Assembly: GCF_006542765.1 (NCBI RefSeq)
Contig: NZ_SKCD01000013.1
Location: 1 to 64,000 of the forward strand
Direction: 5' to 3'
DNA length: 64,000 bases
Source of the DNA: Paenibacillus luteus
Lineage (GTDB): Bacteria; Bacillota; Bacilli; Paenibacillales; Paenibacillaceae
Position numbers and translations under genes: made by a program. Below, in pieces: positions 7,382-16,463 of the stretch (positions are counted from its first letter, which is position 1; the number at the start of each line of letters is the position of its first letter). The notes below the pieces were generated by a model that was not told where the DNA came from, made no database searches, and was given only the letters and a program-made list of their open reading frames with translations.

Positions 7382-8795
7382 CCTCGCAGGGCTGGAAGCC
7401 ATGAACCTAAACCAGCCGATCCGTCCGATTACCTGGGCTGCAGCTGGGAGAAAAGCGAAGACCGCGGACAAGGAGCAAATTTTTCTAGCCTTGTATCTCA
7501 GCTTGCTGCTGATCTTGACCATGTATCAGGATTTCCCGCTGGTCAACATGATCGGAGAGATCGGGCGCACGCCGATTATCCTGATGCTGCCTGTATTCGT
7601 TTTTTGTGAAATCGCGCTGCTGGCCAAGCATAAACGGGTCATGCATGGTTCGATGCTGCAAAAGTATATTTTCGGTTTCATTCTTTATTTGAGCCTGGTT
7701 ACGATTTTTTATTTGCTCGTACAATTTCTGCAAGGAAGCTATAGCTTCGGTTCAGAGAGCCTGCTTGGCAAAGGCATCAAGGTATTGATTTATTTTATGC
7801 TGATCCTGCTCTACATCCGGCATATGCAGCTGGTGTTCGCTAGTATCAAAAGCTTTAAAGTGCTGTACGGCTGCTTTCTGGCCGTAATCACGCTGCTGCT
7901 TGCTATCATGATTCTTGAGCTGGCGAGCATGCCAAACGCCTTTACCTATTTGCATTCGGGGAGCCACCCCTACTGGCGCGTAAGGATGCTTACCTCGGAG
8001 AGCAGTACGACGGGCTCGATCGTCGTTGTTTATTCTGCGATCCTCGTTTATTTAACCAAATATTTGAACGGCTTTGCTAGGACGCTGACGATCGCATATG
8101 CATCCGGGTTCTTCTTGTTTTATTTGTTCATTACCGGCTCCAAAGGCTTTATGATCATCTGCTTGCTGACGCTGGTCGTAACGATGATCAAATTTCTTGA
8201 TTTCCGCAAGAAGAAAAACTTTATATTGCTTATTTCCGTCGTTCTGGCCATGTACATGTTCATCACCAATTTTTCAGCAGGGCTGGTCAGCTCGTTCAGC
8301 AATGACATCGAAAACTACACATCTTCTTATACGCGAATGGGTACGATCATTATTTCGCTGATTACCGTCTTCCACAATCCGCTAGGGGTTGGCACGGGAG
8401 CCTATCTCATGTATTTCGATAAATATGTGAATGACTCGATCAGCATGATGTCGCATTTCTATTACAACGTATTTGGCATCAGCCAAATTAACGCGGGGGA
8501 GCTGTTGCAATATTCGGGCTCGGATAAAAACCTGGGCGTCAAATCGGGCTTTTTCCAGTGGGTGATGTTCGGCGGGCTGGTTGCCGTTGCGTTCTTCTAC
8601 CTGATGGCTAAGAACCTAATTATCAAGGTGAAATCCAGCTCTATTTTATTTCTGGCATTAATCTTTATCTTGTTTTCTATGCTTCTTGTTTCTTTGGAGA
8701 TTAAATACGAGGTTTGGCTGTTGTTTGCCTTCATTAGTCTCTTTCTTGGCAAGAACGAAATGAACCAATCCAATAGGTCGGGGGTAACCAAATGA
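7374..8795 (+). CDS. Wzy/O-antigen ligase-like polysaccharide polymerase
   Basis: A 473-residue protein with roughly ten or more hydrophobic helices and a large loop (about residues 300-370, including NPLGVGTGAYLMYF), the layout of Wzy polymerases and O-antigen ligases. It is the only candidate polymerase in the cluster. The frame is open from 7320 inside the previous gene, but the ATG at 7374 (overlapping the previous stop) or at 7401 is more likely; neither has a strong ribosome binding site, which suggests translational coupling. Sequence conservation in this class is low, so the call rests on topology and context. Confidence 0.75.
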   Translation: MSSLAGLEAMNLNQPIRPITWAAAGRKAKTADKEQIFLALYLSLLLILTMYQDFPLVNMIGEIGRTPIILMLPVFVFCEIALLAKHKRVMHGSMLQKYIFGFILYLSLVTIFYLLVQFLQGSYSFGSESLLGKGIKVLIYFMLILLYIRHMQLVFASIKSFKVLYGCFLAVITLLLAIMILELASMPNAFTYLHSGSHPYWRVRMLTSESSTTGSIVVVYSAILVYLTKYLNGFARTLTIAYASGFFLFYLFITGSKGFMIICLLTLVVTMIKFLDFRKKKNFILLISVVLAMYMFITNFSAGLVSSFSNDIENYTSSYTRMGTIIISLITVFHNPLGVGTGAYLMYFDKYVNDSISMMSHFYYNVFGISQINAGELLQYSGSDKNLGVKSGFFQWVMFGGLVAVAFFYLMAKNLIIKVKSSSILFLALIFILFSMLLVSLEIKYEVWLLFAFISLFLGKNEMNQSNRSGVTK

Positions 8796-9961
8796 GAATG
8801 CTAGTCGTATGCAGTGATTTCCCGTATCCCGCCGATCATGGCGGAAGAGTCGACACCTGGGGCCGCATCAAGGTGCTGGCTGAGCTCGGCTGGAAGCTGC
8901 ATTTACTTGTTTGCGGGAAGCAGCAGCCTTCTAGAGAAGAAATGGACGCCGTGTATGAATACGTAGAGGTAATCACGCTCTGCGACAGGCGGAGCAAACT
9001 GGCGGATCTGATTCACGCTGCACCGATGCAGGTTCGCTCTCGCAGCAGCTTGCAAAATGTCGAGCTGGCTGGCGACTATGATTACGTGCTGCTTGAAGGT
9101 GATTATGTGTATCCGGTCTTGCAAAATCCGAAGATCAAGCATGACACGGTCATCCTGCGGGTGCACAACGATGAAGCGGTCTATTTCAAGGCGCTGGCGC
9201 GCAGCACCAAGAACGTTGCCCACAAAATGTACTATCACATGGAGAGCAGCAAATTTGCGGCGCTGCAGAAAAAGATGCTGGAGAAGGTCGACAAGTATCT
9301 ATTCATCTCCAGCAAGGAGTTCGAAACCTTTCGGAAGCAGAATCCGACCGCCAAAAGCTTGTTCTTGCCTCCGCCGGTGACGAAGGGAACCTTCGAGGCT
9401 AGCGATTTCCAGAGCAAGCATGTCGTGTTTATTGGCTCGCTGTTTATGCCTAATAACCGAGAGGCGATTCAGTGGTATCTCGCGCATATTCATCCGCTGA
9501 TGCTGAAGGAGCCGGGCTACAAGTTCATCGTGGCCGGCAACAGCAGGAAGCAGAGCCTCAGCTGGATGGATGCCTATGATTTGACCAATGTCATCGTGCA
9601 TGATACGCCGAAGACGCTGGATGATATCTACAAGAGCGGTTATCTGTTTGTGAACCCGATGCAGAACGGAGCGGGCGTCAAGCTGAAGACGATCGAAGCG
9701 ATCCAGAACGGCTTGCCGGTCATTTCGACCTCGATTGGTTACGAGGGGACGGGGCTTGTGGACAATCAGCATATTATGGTTGCTGACCGGCCGGAGCAAT
9801 TTCACGGAAAAATCAAGCAGCTGTTCGATAACCCGCAAACGGCGAAGGCGCTGCTCGAAGCGTCGCAAAGCTTCCTGCGCACCCATTACAACCATAAAGA
9901 GGTGCTGCGCGAATATATGCAATCCTTGAATGCCAGCTACCCAGTAAAGCAGGTGCTCTAG
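8792..9961 (+). CDS. GT4-like glycosyltransferase
   Basis: GT-B fold glycosyltransferase of 389 residues starting MRMLVVCSDFPYPADHGGRV. Later segments are HVVFIGSLFMPNNREAIQW and NPMQNGAGVKLKTIEAIQNG, followed by PVISTSIGYEGTG, which occupies the usual donor-binding region. The ATG overlaps the previous stop in an ATGA arrangement. Acts on the cytoplasmic side in repeat-unit assembly; donor and linkage are unknown. Confidence 0.83.
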   Translation: MRMLVVCSDFPYPADHGGRVDTWGRIKVLAELGWKLHLLVCGKQQPSREEMDAVYEYVEVITLCDRRSKLADLIHAAPMQVRSRSSLQNVELAGDYDYVLLEGDYVYPVLQNPKIKHDTVILRVHNDEAVYFKALARSTKNVAHKMYYHMESSKFAALQKKMLEKVDKYLFISSKEFETFRKQNPTAKSLFLPPPVTKGTFEASDFQSKHVVFIGSLFMPNNREAIQWYLAHIHPLMLKEPGYKFIVAGNSRKQSLSWMDAYDLTNVIVHDTPKTLDDIYKSGYLFVNPMQNGAGVKLKTIEAIQNGLPVISTSIGYEGTGLVDNQHIMVADRPEQFHGKIKQLFDNPQTAKALLEASQSFLRTHYNHKEVLREYMQSLNASYPVKQVL

Positions 9962-11113
9962 ATGACCAATCGGAAAATTAACGTTTTGTTTGTCACCCAT
10001 GCGGACAAGAAAGGCGGCGCGGAGCAAAGTCTCATCCATCTGATCAATTATTTGGACAAGACGAAATATCGGGTCTTCTTGCTTAGTCCCGGCGATGCCG
10101 CCTATTTGGATGAGATCCGTGCGGACTACACCCATTTCCCGCTGCAGCTTCAGAGCATTAAGAAGAAGTTTGGGCTTGGCTATATACAGACGGTAATGAA
10201 GATCAAATCGTTTGTTCGCAAAAACAAGATCGATATCGTCCATGCCAATGGCTGGCGGGCGCCATGGTATACCGCGCCGCTAAAGCTGCTCGCGAGGAGC
10301 AAGCTGATTTGGCATCATCGTGATTTTACGCATTTGCGTATGTTCAACCAGGTGCTGCCGCGGTTTTTTGACCAGGTGATCTGTATCTCGCATTTTGTGG
10401 CGAATTCGATTCAGGGCAGCAATAAAACGATTATTTATAACGGAGTCGATCCGGAGCTGGCGCTGACAGCGAAGAGCCGCGCTTTTATGGAGGACGGGAC
10501 GCTGGTCATCGGCACCTTCGGCCGCATTGTGGAGTGGAAGAGATATGATCTCATGATCGAGGCCGTGAAGAAGCTGGCCGACAGCAACCGGATGAACTGG
10601 AAGCTGCTTATTGTGGGAGACGCCTCGGTAGACGGCTCGGACGACTATTACAATACGATGATCGAGAACGTGCTCTCTTACGGGCTTGAGCATCATGTGA
10701 TGTTCTACGGCTACAGCAAGAAGCCGCTCGACGTTATGAAGGAATGCGACTTGACGATTAACTTCTCGCTGAACGAGCCCTTCGGCCGGGTGATCATCGA
10801 ATCGATGCTCGTCCAAACGCCTGTAATTGTCGCGAATTCCGGCGGGGCACCCGAAATTATTCACGAGACGAGAGGCGGCTTTATCGTCAAGGACGGCGAT
10901 GTCGAGGAGCTTTACCAGACGATTCAGCGCGTATACGACAATCAAGTGAATTATGAAGAATTGTCGAGCCGCGGGTATGAGAGCGTCATGAAGGATTTTA
11001 ACATGAGCACGATTGCGAGGAAGGTGGAGAACACCTACCGGATGCTGCTCACACCAAGCTTAAAGGCGGAAGCAGCGGGAGGCAAAGATGAGTACCTCAT
11101 ACAGTCAGATTAG
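9962..11113 (+). CDS. GT4 family glycosyltransferase
   Basis: A 383-residue GT-B enzyme with N-terminal FVTHADKKGGAEQSLIHLI, a DIVHANGWRAPWY acceptor segment, and LVIGTFGRIVEWKRYD plus NEPFGRVIIESMLVQTPVI in the donor domain. The ATG follows the previous stop codon directly, with no gap. Third glycosyltransferase in the operon. Confidence 0.87.
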   Translation: MTNRKINVLFVTHADKKGGAEQSLIHLINYLDKTKYRVFLLSPGDAAYLDEIRADYTHFPLQLQSIKKKFGLGYIQTVMKIKSFVRKNKIDIVHANGWRAPWYTAPLKLLARSKLIWHHRDFTHLRMFNQVLPRFFDQVICISHFVANSIQGSNKTIIYNGVDPELALTAKSRAFMEDGTLVIGTFGRIVEWKRYDLMIEAVKKLADSNRMNWKLLIVGDASVDGSDDYYNTMIENVLSYGLEHHVMFYGYSKKPLDVMKECDLTINFSLNEPFGRVIIESMLVQTPVIVANSGGAPEIIHETRGGFIVKDGDVEELYQTIQRVYDNQVNYEELSSRGYESVMKDFNMSTIARKVENTYRMLLTPSLKAEAAGGKDEYLIQSD

Positions 11114-11660
11114 CTTCGGCAAGGTACTTGCCGTCTTGAAGGGTGCCGCCGTGCTACCGATCAAGACGAGTGCGGTTGGGCGGCTTGGCCGCATATCAGG
11201 CAAGCTCTCGGTAAGCAACAAGGGGCGGTTCTATGTAGGCAGAAACGTTTCGTTTCATGCGAAGCCGCTGCCCTCATCCATTTCGGTCGAGAAGCAGGCG
11301 GAACTGTGGGTAGGCGATAACGTATTTTTTAATTATGGCCTCGACATCGGCTGCACGACTTCGATCCGAATCGGAAGCAATACGATCATCGGGCCAATGG
11401 TCAATATTATCGACACGAATTTTCATCCGGTCGATATGGATGACCGCTCGCAGGGCAAACGCATCGTGATCTCCGATAATGTCTGGATCGGGCGCGGAGC
11501 CGTCATTTTGCCAGGCGTAACGATTGGCGCCAATTCGGTCATTGCGGCAGGCAGCGTCGTGACGCGGGATATTCCGGCCAACGTGCTGGCGGGCGGAACG
11601 CCTGCCAAGATGATTCGCGAGCTGCGAGTCGCGGAGGAATGGATTCGCAGATACAACTAA
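11088..11660 (+). CDS. Hexapeptide-repeat O-acyltransferase
   Basis: Left-handed beta-helix acyltransferase (190 residues) of the WcaF/NodL/maltose acetyltransferase type, expected to move an acetyl group from acetyl-CoA onto a sugar hydroxyl. Hexapeptide repeats are visible from about residue 75 (IGSNTIIGPMVNIID) to 165 (VWIGRGAVILPGVTIGANS, VIAAGSVVTRDIPANVLAGG). The catalytic histidine is likely in DTNFHPVD. It overlaps the preceding gene by 26 bases. Predicts an acylated polysaccharide. Confidence 0.86.
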   Translation: MSTSYSQISFGKVLAVLKGAAVLPIKTSAVGRLGRISGKLSVSNKGRFYVGRNVSFHAKPLPSSISVEKQAELWVGDNVFFNYGLDIGCTTSIRIGSNTIIGPMVNIIDTNFHPVDMDDRSQGKRIVISDNVWIGRGAVILPGVTIGANSVIAAGSVVTRDIPANVLAGGTPAKMIRELRVAEEWIRRYN

Positions 11661-11706
11661 TGGGTCAAGCAGCAATGATTCTGGCAAGGCTAGGGAGCGT
11701 AGGGCG

Positions 11707-12738
11707 ATGAAAGTATGGATGTGGCCAAAATCAAGCGAATTGAATTTTTACAATGATTTGCTCACGAATTCGCTGAGCGGCGCAGGAATAGAGGTAAAGG
11801 ATTTAAAGCATGGCAAGCTGCTGCTGCAGGTCGGCGGGGCGAGAGCGGGAGACATCGTCCATATTCACTGGATGCATCACGCTTATCAGAACAGCAATCT
11901 GCTGGTGTTTATCGTGAAGTCGTTCCTGTTTATCATGACGATGCTGTATTTGAAAGTACGACGCGTGCAGCTAGTATGGACGATTCATAATCTTTACCCG
12001 CATCAGGTGAAATATAAACGGCTGGAGCGCTTCATGCGGACCGTTATTTGCAAGTTTTGCAGCAAGCTGCTCGTTGCTTCGGAATCGATCAAGCGCAAGG
12101 TTATCGCTGAGTTTGACGTTCCGGCTAGCAAGCTGTTTGTCGTCAAGCACGGTCATTACCTTGGGGTATATAAATCCAAAGGGGTCGATTGCAGAAAGGC
12201 CTATGGGATAGACGCGGATGCAGATATTTATTTGTTTCTCGGAGCGATTAAAGCTTACAAGGGCGTTGAGGATTTGATCGAGGCTTTTAATGCCATGAAG
12301 ACAAAGCAGTCCTATTTGATCATTGCGGGCAAGGCGGATAAGCAGATGGAGGCTTATTTAAAGCGAGTCGAGGATAAGGAAAATATTATTCTAGATCTTC
12401 GTTTTATACCAAATGAGGATGTGGCCGATCTCATCAACGCGGTTGATGTAATGGTTATGCCGTATAAGGAAATTACAACCTCGGGCTCGGCGATACTTGG
12501 CCTCTCGTTTAGAAAGCTAATCGTCATGCCGGACAATGAATTTATCGACGAATATTTCAAGGAGGACATGGTCGTACGGTACAACCCGAACGATTATAAC
12601 GGCCTTGAGAACGCGATGAAATCGGCGTTGAACGTGAAGCGGGAGCAAAGGACGCCTCCGTATGAAGAGGTGCTGAAGGAACTCGAATGGAGCGCGATTG
12701 CGCAGAAGATCAAAAACGTTTACCAAGGATGGGGATGA
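11707..12738 (+). CDS. GT4-type glycosyltransferase
   Basis: Glycosyltransferase of 343 residues. GDIVHIHWMHHAY and VWTIHNLYPHQ form the N-terminal acceptor half; FLGAIKAYKGVEDLIEAF and VMPYKEITTSGSAILG form the donor half. The final EX7E region is less canonical than in the other copies. TM-like VFIVKSFLFIMTMLYL (about 66-81) may associate it with the membrane. The ATG follows a 46-base gap containing AGGGAGCG. Confidence 0.83.
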   Translation: MKVWMWPKSSELNFYNDLLTNSLSGAGIEVKDLKHGKLLLQVGGARAGDIVHIHWMHHAYQNSNLLVFIVKSFLFIMTMLYLKVRRVQLVWTIHNLYPHQVKYKRLERFMRTVICKFCSKLLVASESIKRKVIAEFDVPASKLFVVKHGHYLGVYKSKGVDCRKAYGIDADADIYLFLGAIKAYKGVEDLIEAFNAMKTKQSYLIIAGKADKQMEAYLKRVEDKENIILDLRFIPNEDVADLINAVDVMVMPYKEITTSGSAILGLSFRKLIVMPDNEFIDEYFKEDMVVRYNPNDYNGLENAMKSALNVKREQRTPPYEEVLKELEWSAIAQKIKNVYQGWG

Positions 12739-13641
12739 ATGATGAAGGTATCGGTAGCCATCTGCACCCATAACCGGGCCAAGGATACGGGAGAAGCAAT
12801 AGAGAGCGTACTCGCGCAAGACTTTGCGCAGAATCAAATCGAAATCGTCGTCATCGACAACCGGTCGACGGATAATACCGCCGACGTCGTTGGCGCCCAA
12901 GTGACGCTTCACGGCTCAAGGGTGCGTTATATTTTGGAGAACAAGCTGGGCTTATCCGTAGCGAGAAACCGGGCGATCCGGGAGGCAAAGGGCGAATTCA
13001 TCCTGTTTCTGGACGATGATGCGCTCGCTTCCCATCAATGGGTGAAGCAAATCGTGGAAGTCTTCGAGAGCGATCCAGCCATCGGCTGTGTAGGAGGAAG
13101 AATCGATCCAATCTGGGAAGCCGCCGAGCCGGATTGGATTCCCGAGGAGCACCGCTCGGTGTTCACCATTCTTGATTATTCGGATGTGGTGAAGGAAATG
13201 CCGGCGCCTGCGATTCCTTATGGGGCGAACGTGGCCTTCCGGGCAAGCGTCTTTAAGCGCTATAAGCCTTTCCGCGAGGATCTCGGCCGGGTGGGAACGA
13301 ACCTGCTGTCGAGCGAGGAGAGCGAGCTGATCGCAAGGATTAGGGAGAGCTATAAGGTGTATTATACTCCGTTTGCTCCGGTTCAGCATAAGATCGCCAA
13401 GGAACGGACGACCAAGAAATGGTTTTTGAAACGGATCTTTTGGCAGGGCGTCAGCGACGCGGTCAAGCGGCAGGATCGAAGCCTATTTGCTATCGTGAAG
13501 CATGTTATTCGGATGGTACAGGCGATTGGAACGTCGCTGCTGACGATTTTTAATTTCAAGCGATTTATTCGCCAGGTTGTGAAAATATGTTACCGCAACG
13601 GATCGCTGGTCGGCATCCTGCGTTATAACGGTAGGGGTTGA
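12739..13641 (+). CDS. GT2 family glycosyltransferase
   Basis: Inverting GT-A glycosyltransferase, 300 residues. It shows VSVAICTHNRAKDTGEAI at the N-terminus, IVVIDNRSTDNT, and the metal-binding FLDDDALASHQWV. It is the only GT-A enzyme among the cluster's glycosyltransferases. Start chosen at the first ATG of ATGATG, immediately after the preceding TGA. The hydrophobic C-terminal third may be membrane associated. Confidence 0.88.
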   Translation: MMKVSVAICTHNRAKDTGEAIESVLAQDFAQNQIEIVVIDNRSTDNTADVVGAQVTLHGSRVRYILENKLGLSVARNRAIREAKGEFILFLDDDALASHQWVKQIVEVFESDPAIGCVGGRIDPIWEAAEPDWIPEEHRSVFTILDYSDVVKEMPAPAIPYGANVAFRASVFKRYKPFREDLGRVGTNLLSSEESELIARIRESYKVYYTPFAPVQHKIAKERTTKKWFLKRIFWQGVSDAVKRQDRSLFAIVKHVIRMVQAIGTSLLTIFNFKRFIRQVVKICYRNGSLVGILRYNGRG

Positions 13642-13650
13642 CGGACAGCT

Positions 13651-15003
13651 ATGGCACAGCTCGCTATTCATAAAGCGTGGAGGGGCAACGGCCTCGTTCA
13701 AACGATTATGCGCACGAGCGCAACGAATCTTCTTGTCATGGTCATCAGCACGCTGACCTCGATCGTCACGGCTCGTATGTTCGGCGTCGTCGGAAAAGGC
13801 GAGTTTTCGGCAATTTTATTTTGGCCGACGCTGCTTGCGGGGCTTGTCGGGTTTGGCCTGCCGACCTCGCTTATCTACAACATGAAGCAGAACAAGGGCA
13901 GCGGCAGCGATTTTGTGAGAGCGGGCTTTCTTTTTCAAATTCCGGTCAGCATCATCGTTGGCGTCGTTTCTTGGACGTGGCTGCCGGTCTGGCTGGGCAA
14001 TTACCCGCCGGATATCGTTCAAATCGCCAGATGGTACACGGTGCTGATGCTGCCGATTTTGCTTGCCATTAATTTAATTTCGGCCCTTGCGCAGAGCACG
14101 GGCCGATTTGGCGTATACAATGGCGTGCGCTTATGCGTTCCCTTATGCAACCTGCTCGGGCTGATGGGACTCTGGGCGGTAGGCGATTTAAGCCTGCATA
14201 ATGCCTCCCTCGTTTTCCTTGTCACCAGCGTGCTCGTCATTGGCTGGTCCTTATACAGCATAAGGGATGCGCTTCGCATGAACTGGCTGATGGGACTCGG
14301 CAACAAGGTAGCGGCCAAAGCGCTGTTCGGCTACGGCAGCAAAGTGTTTGGAGTGGAGCTGCTGGGCACGCTGTATTCGCAGTTCGATAAAATCATTATT
14401 TTATCCATGCTTACCGCAAGAGAGCTGGGGTTATATACAGTCGTTTACGCGTTATCCCGCGTCTTCAACGTCGTGCAGATGGCGATAACGAATGTCGTTT
14501 TTCCGAAGGTTACCGGCATGGAGAAGTCAGCGATTATCGCCACGGTGGGCCGGGCTTTCCGGTTATCGATGCTGCTGATGACGATCGTCGTTATTCCGAG
14601 CATGTTCATCGGGCGGTTCCTGATGGGCATTCTATTCGGAGCGCCGTTCCTTGAAGCAAGCGGAGCTTTCTACTTGCTGTCGATTGAATGCATTCTCGGC
14701 GGCGGCTCTTGGATTCTCGCTTCGTCGTTTAACGCGATGGGAAGGCCGGGACTGGTGCTGATGCGTCAGCTTATTGCGTTGGCCGCCACGATTGGTTTGT
14801 TTTTCATCTTCACGCCGCTGTATGGACTGAACGGAATCGCGCTTGCTTTATTGATAGGCGCAGTCATCCGATTGGTCGTAACGATGGCGTCTATGCGGAT
14901 TATTTTCCACGTGAGTCTGAAGGGCATGCTGTTTGATAAAAATGATTTCCGGTTTCTGATTGAACGCTTGAAAGCCAAAAAACAACGTAAAGGAGCGCGC
15001 TGA
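13651..15003 (+). CDS. Wzx-type oligosaccharide flippase
   Basis: Polytopic protein (450 residues, about 12-14 hydrophobic helices) of the MOP superfamily, expected to flip the undecaprenyl-linked repeat unit to the outer face of the membrane. The N-terminus carries TSIVTARMFGVVGKGEFS, typical of Wzx/polysaccharide biosynthesis proteins, and there is a mid-protein YSQFDKIIILSMLTARELGLY segment. With the polymerase-like protein and the YveK/CpsD pair it completes a Wzx/Wzy export system. Confidence 0.88.
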   Translation: MAQLAIHKAWRGNGLVQTIMRTSATNLLVMVISTLTSIVTARMFGVVGKGEFSAILFWPTLLAGLVGFGLPTSLIYNMKQNKGSGSDFVRAGFLFQIPVSIIVGVVSWTWLPVWLGNYPPDIVQIARWYTVLMLPILLAINLISALAQSTGRFGVYNGVRLCVPLCNLLGLMGLWAVGDLSLHNASLVFLVTSVLVIGWSLYSIRDALRMNWLMGLGNKVAAKALFGYGSKVFGVELLGTLYSQFDKIIILSMLTARELGLYTVVYALSRVFNVVQMAITNVVFPKVTGMEKSAIIATVGRAFRLSMLLMTIVVIPSMFIGRFLMGILFGAPFLEASGAFYLLSIECILGGGSWILASSFNAMGRPGLVLMRQLIALAATIGLFFIFTPLYGLNGIALALLIGAVIRLVVTMASMRIIFHVSLKGMLFDKNDFRFLIERLKAKKQRKGAR

Positions 15004-15004
15004 T

Positions 15005-15952
15005 ATGCTAGTGGAATCGAATGTACACCCGATGGAGGGTTTGAAGAAGCAGCTCCTCCAAATTTTGAAGGTGATCCCGCCAGGCTCAAGCATTTATTAT
15101 ATCGATTATCCCGTGTACAACAACGGCGGCGATCTGCTGATCATGAAGGGGGCGGAGGCGTTCTTCAAAGATAATCATATCCGCGTGACGGCGCGTTACA
15201 GCGTTCTTGATTTTCCGGACAAGCTGAGCATCCCGAAGGATCAGGTGATCGTTCTGCAGGGCGGCGGCAATTTCGGCGATTTGTATCCGGTGCACCAGAA
15301 GCTGCGGGAAAAAATCGTCATGGACTATCCGCATCACCGCATCGTGCTGCTGCCGCAAACGATCTTCTTCAAGAGCGAGGCGGAATACGACCGGACGGCG
15401 CGTATATTCAACGGGCATAAGGACGTTCACCTCTTCGTGAGGGACACTCTAACCTATGGTGTGGCTGCTCAAAAATTTGATCGATGCTGCGTCTATTTGT
15501 CGCCTGACATGGCCCACCAGCTGTGGCCGATCCTGCCGAAGAGCGCTCCTGGCAAGGAGCTGCTGTGCTTCTTTCGTACCGATATCGAGAAGACGAGCGA
15601 GCAGGAAAGCTTCGAATCGGCGGGGCGCGGGGATTACTTGGACTGGGCCTCTCTGTACAACAAAGTGGAGCGGAAGTCGATCAAGATGATCGGCCAAATG
15701 ATGATGAAAAGCGGCGTGCCGCTTCCGATGCAGGCGATCTGGGGCAAATATTCCGACTATCTGGTGGACAAGGCGGTCAAGCGCTTTAGCGGCTACCGCG
15801 TCGTCCAAACCTCGAGGCTGCACGGACATATCCTATCCTGCCTGATGGACAAGCCGAACACGCTGCTCGACAACTCATACGGCAAAAACTCCAACTACTA
15901 CAACACCTGGACGAGCAGCATTAAATCGGCTCAGTTAGTGATGAAAAAGTAG
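15005..15952 (+). CDS. Polysaccharide pyruvyltransferase
   Basis: Transfers a pyruvyl ketal from phosphoenolpyruvate to a sugar, giving the polymer a negative charge. The 315-residue sequence has DYPVYNNGGDLLIMKGAE, VIVLQGGGNFGDLYP, RIVLLPQTIFF and the C-terminal TSRLHGHILSCLMDKPN with DNSYGKNSNYY, all features of the polysaccharide pyruvyl transferase family (CsaB/EpsO-like). It is the last gene before the palindrome array, so it probably closes the first transcription unit. Confidence 0.88.
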   Translation: MLVESNVHPMEGLKKQLLQILKVIPPGSSIYYIDYPVYNNGGDLLIMKGAEAFFKDNHIRVTARYSVLDFPDKLSIPKDQVIVLQGGGNFGDLYPVHQKLREKIVMDYPHHRIVLLPQTIFFKSEAEYDRTARIFNGHKDVHLFVRDTLTYGVAAQKFDRCCVYLSPDMAHQLWPILPKSAPGKELLCFFRTDIEKTSEQESFESAGRGDYLDWASLYNKVERKSIKMIGQMMMKSGVPLPMQAIWGKYSDYLVDKAVKRFSGYRVVQTSRLHGHILSCLMDKPNTLLDNSYGKNSNYYNTWTSSIKSAQLVMKK

Positions 15953-15979
15953 GGTTCAGATTAACCGGACGTCATGAAC

Positions 15980-16138
15980 GAATAGGAAAAACTCCCGTTA
16001 ATGTGCCGAAATATTGATAAGTAACCTGATTAGTGGGAAAAACTACCGTTAATTTGGCCGAATTAGCGGGAGAAAATCCCGTTAAGTTAAATAGTTGAAT
16101 CGAGTTAGACGAATTAACGGGAGCTTTTCCCGTTAAAC
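15980..16138. repeat. Array of four TTAACGGGA-type palindromes
   Basis: Four related units, 15980-16001, 16029-16053, 16062-16086 and 16112-16136, share the core ATTAGCGGGAG...TCCCGTTAA. The best copy is TTAACGGGAGCTTTTCCCGT (16113-16132), a near-perfect hairpin. Spacing is about 30-50 bases. They follow the pyruvyltransferase stop and could act as terminator or RNA-stabilising structures, or be REP-like elements. Confidence 0.7.
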
Positions 16139-16225
16139 TACAAGATTCGTGTGGCGCTGACTAGTTTTAAAGAAGCGAAGCGTTGATGGAACGTTATTTT
16201 AATAGAATTACTAGTTTGAAGTGAA

Positions 16226-16353
16226 AGCGAAGCGAGCAGATCGTTCTGGAGAAACGAAGTGTTCGCCTTTGCAGTCGGATTCTTACCTTTACATGTCTAA
16301 TGAATTCAAAGAATCTGGCTGCAACCGCGATCGTAAGAATGATCTACTCGCGC
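16226..16353. repeat. Long imperfect inverted repeat, member of a dispersed family
   Basis: The left arm (16232-16288, starting GCGAGCAGATCGTTCT) pairs imperfectly with the right arm (16309-16353, ending AGAATGATCTACTCGCGC), including TTGCAG/CTGCAA and GGATTCTT/AAAGAATC, around a loop of about 20 bases. The left arm shares CGTTCTGGAGAAACGAAG with a second copy near 50425, and a degenerate third copy lies near 59700. Together with the palindromes before it, it fills the 510-base gap between the polysaccharide genes. No gene is seen in the gap. Confidence 0.55.
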
Positions 16354-16463
16354 AGCGATCAAACTGAAAATTGTTATTCACTTGATTACGAAACAGCAAA
16401 GTTTTTGTTACGAAGAATCTCCACGAAGTAAAGCTCCACAAAAACTTTTTAGGAGGAATCAGA

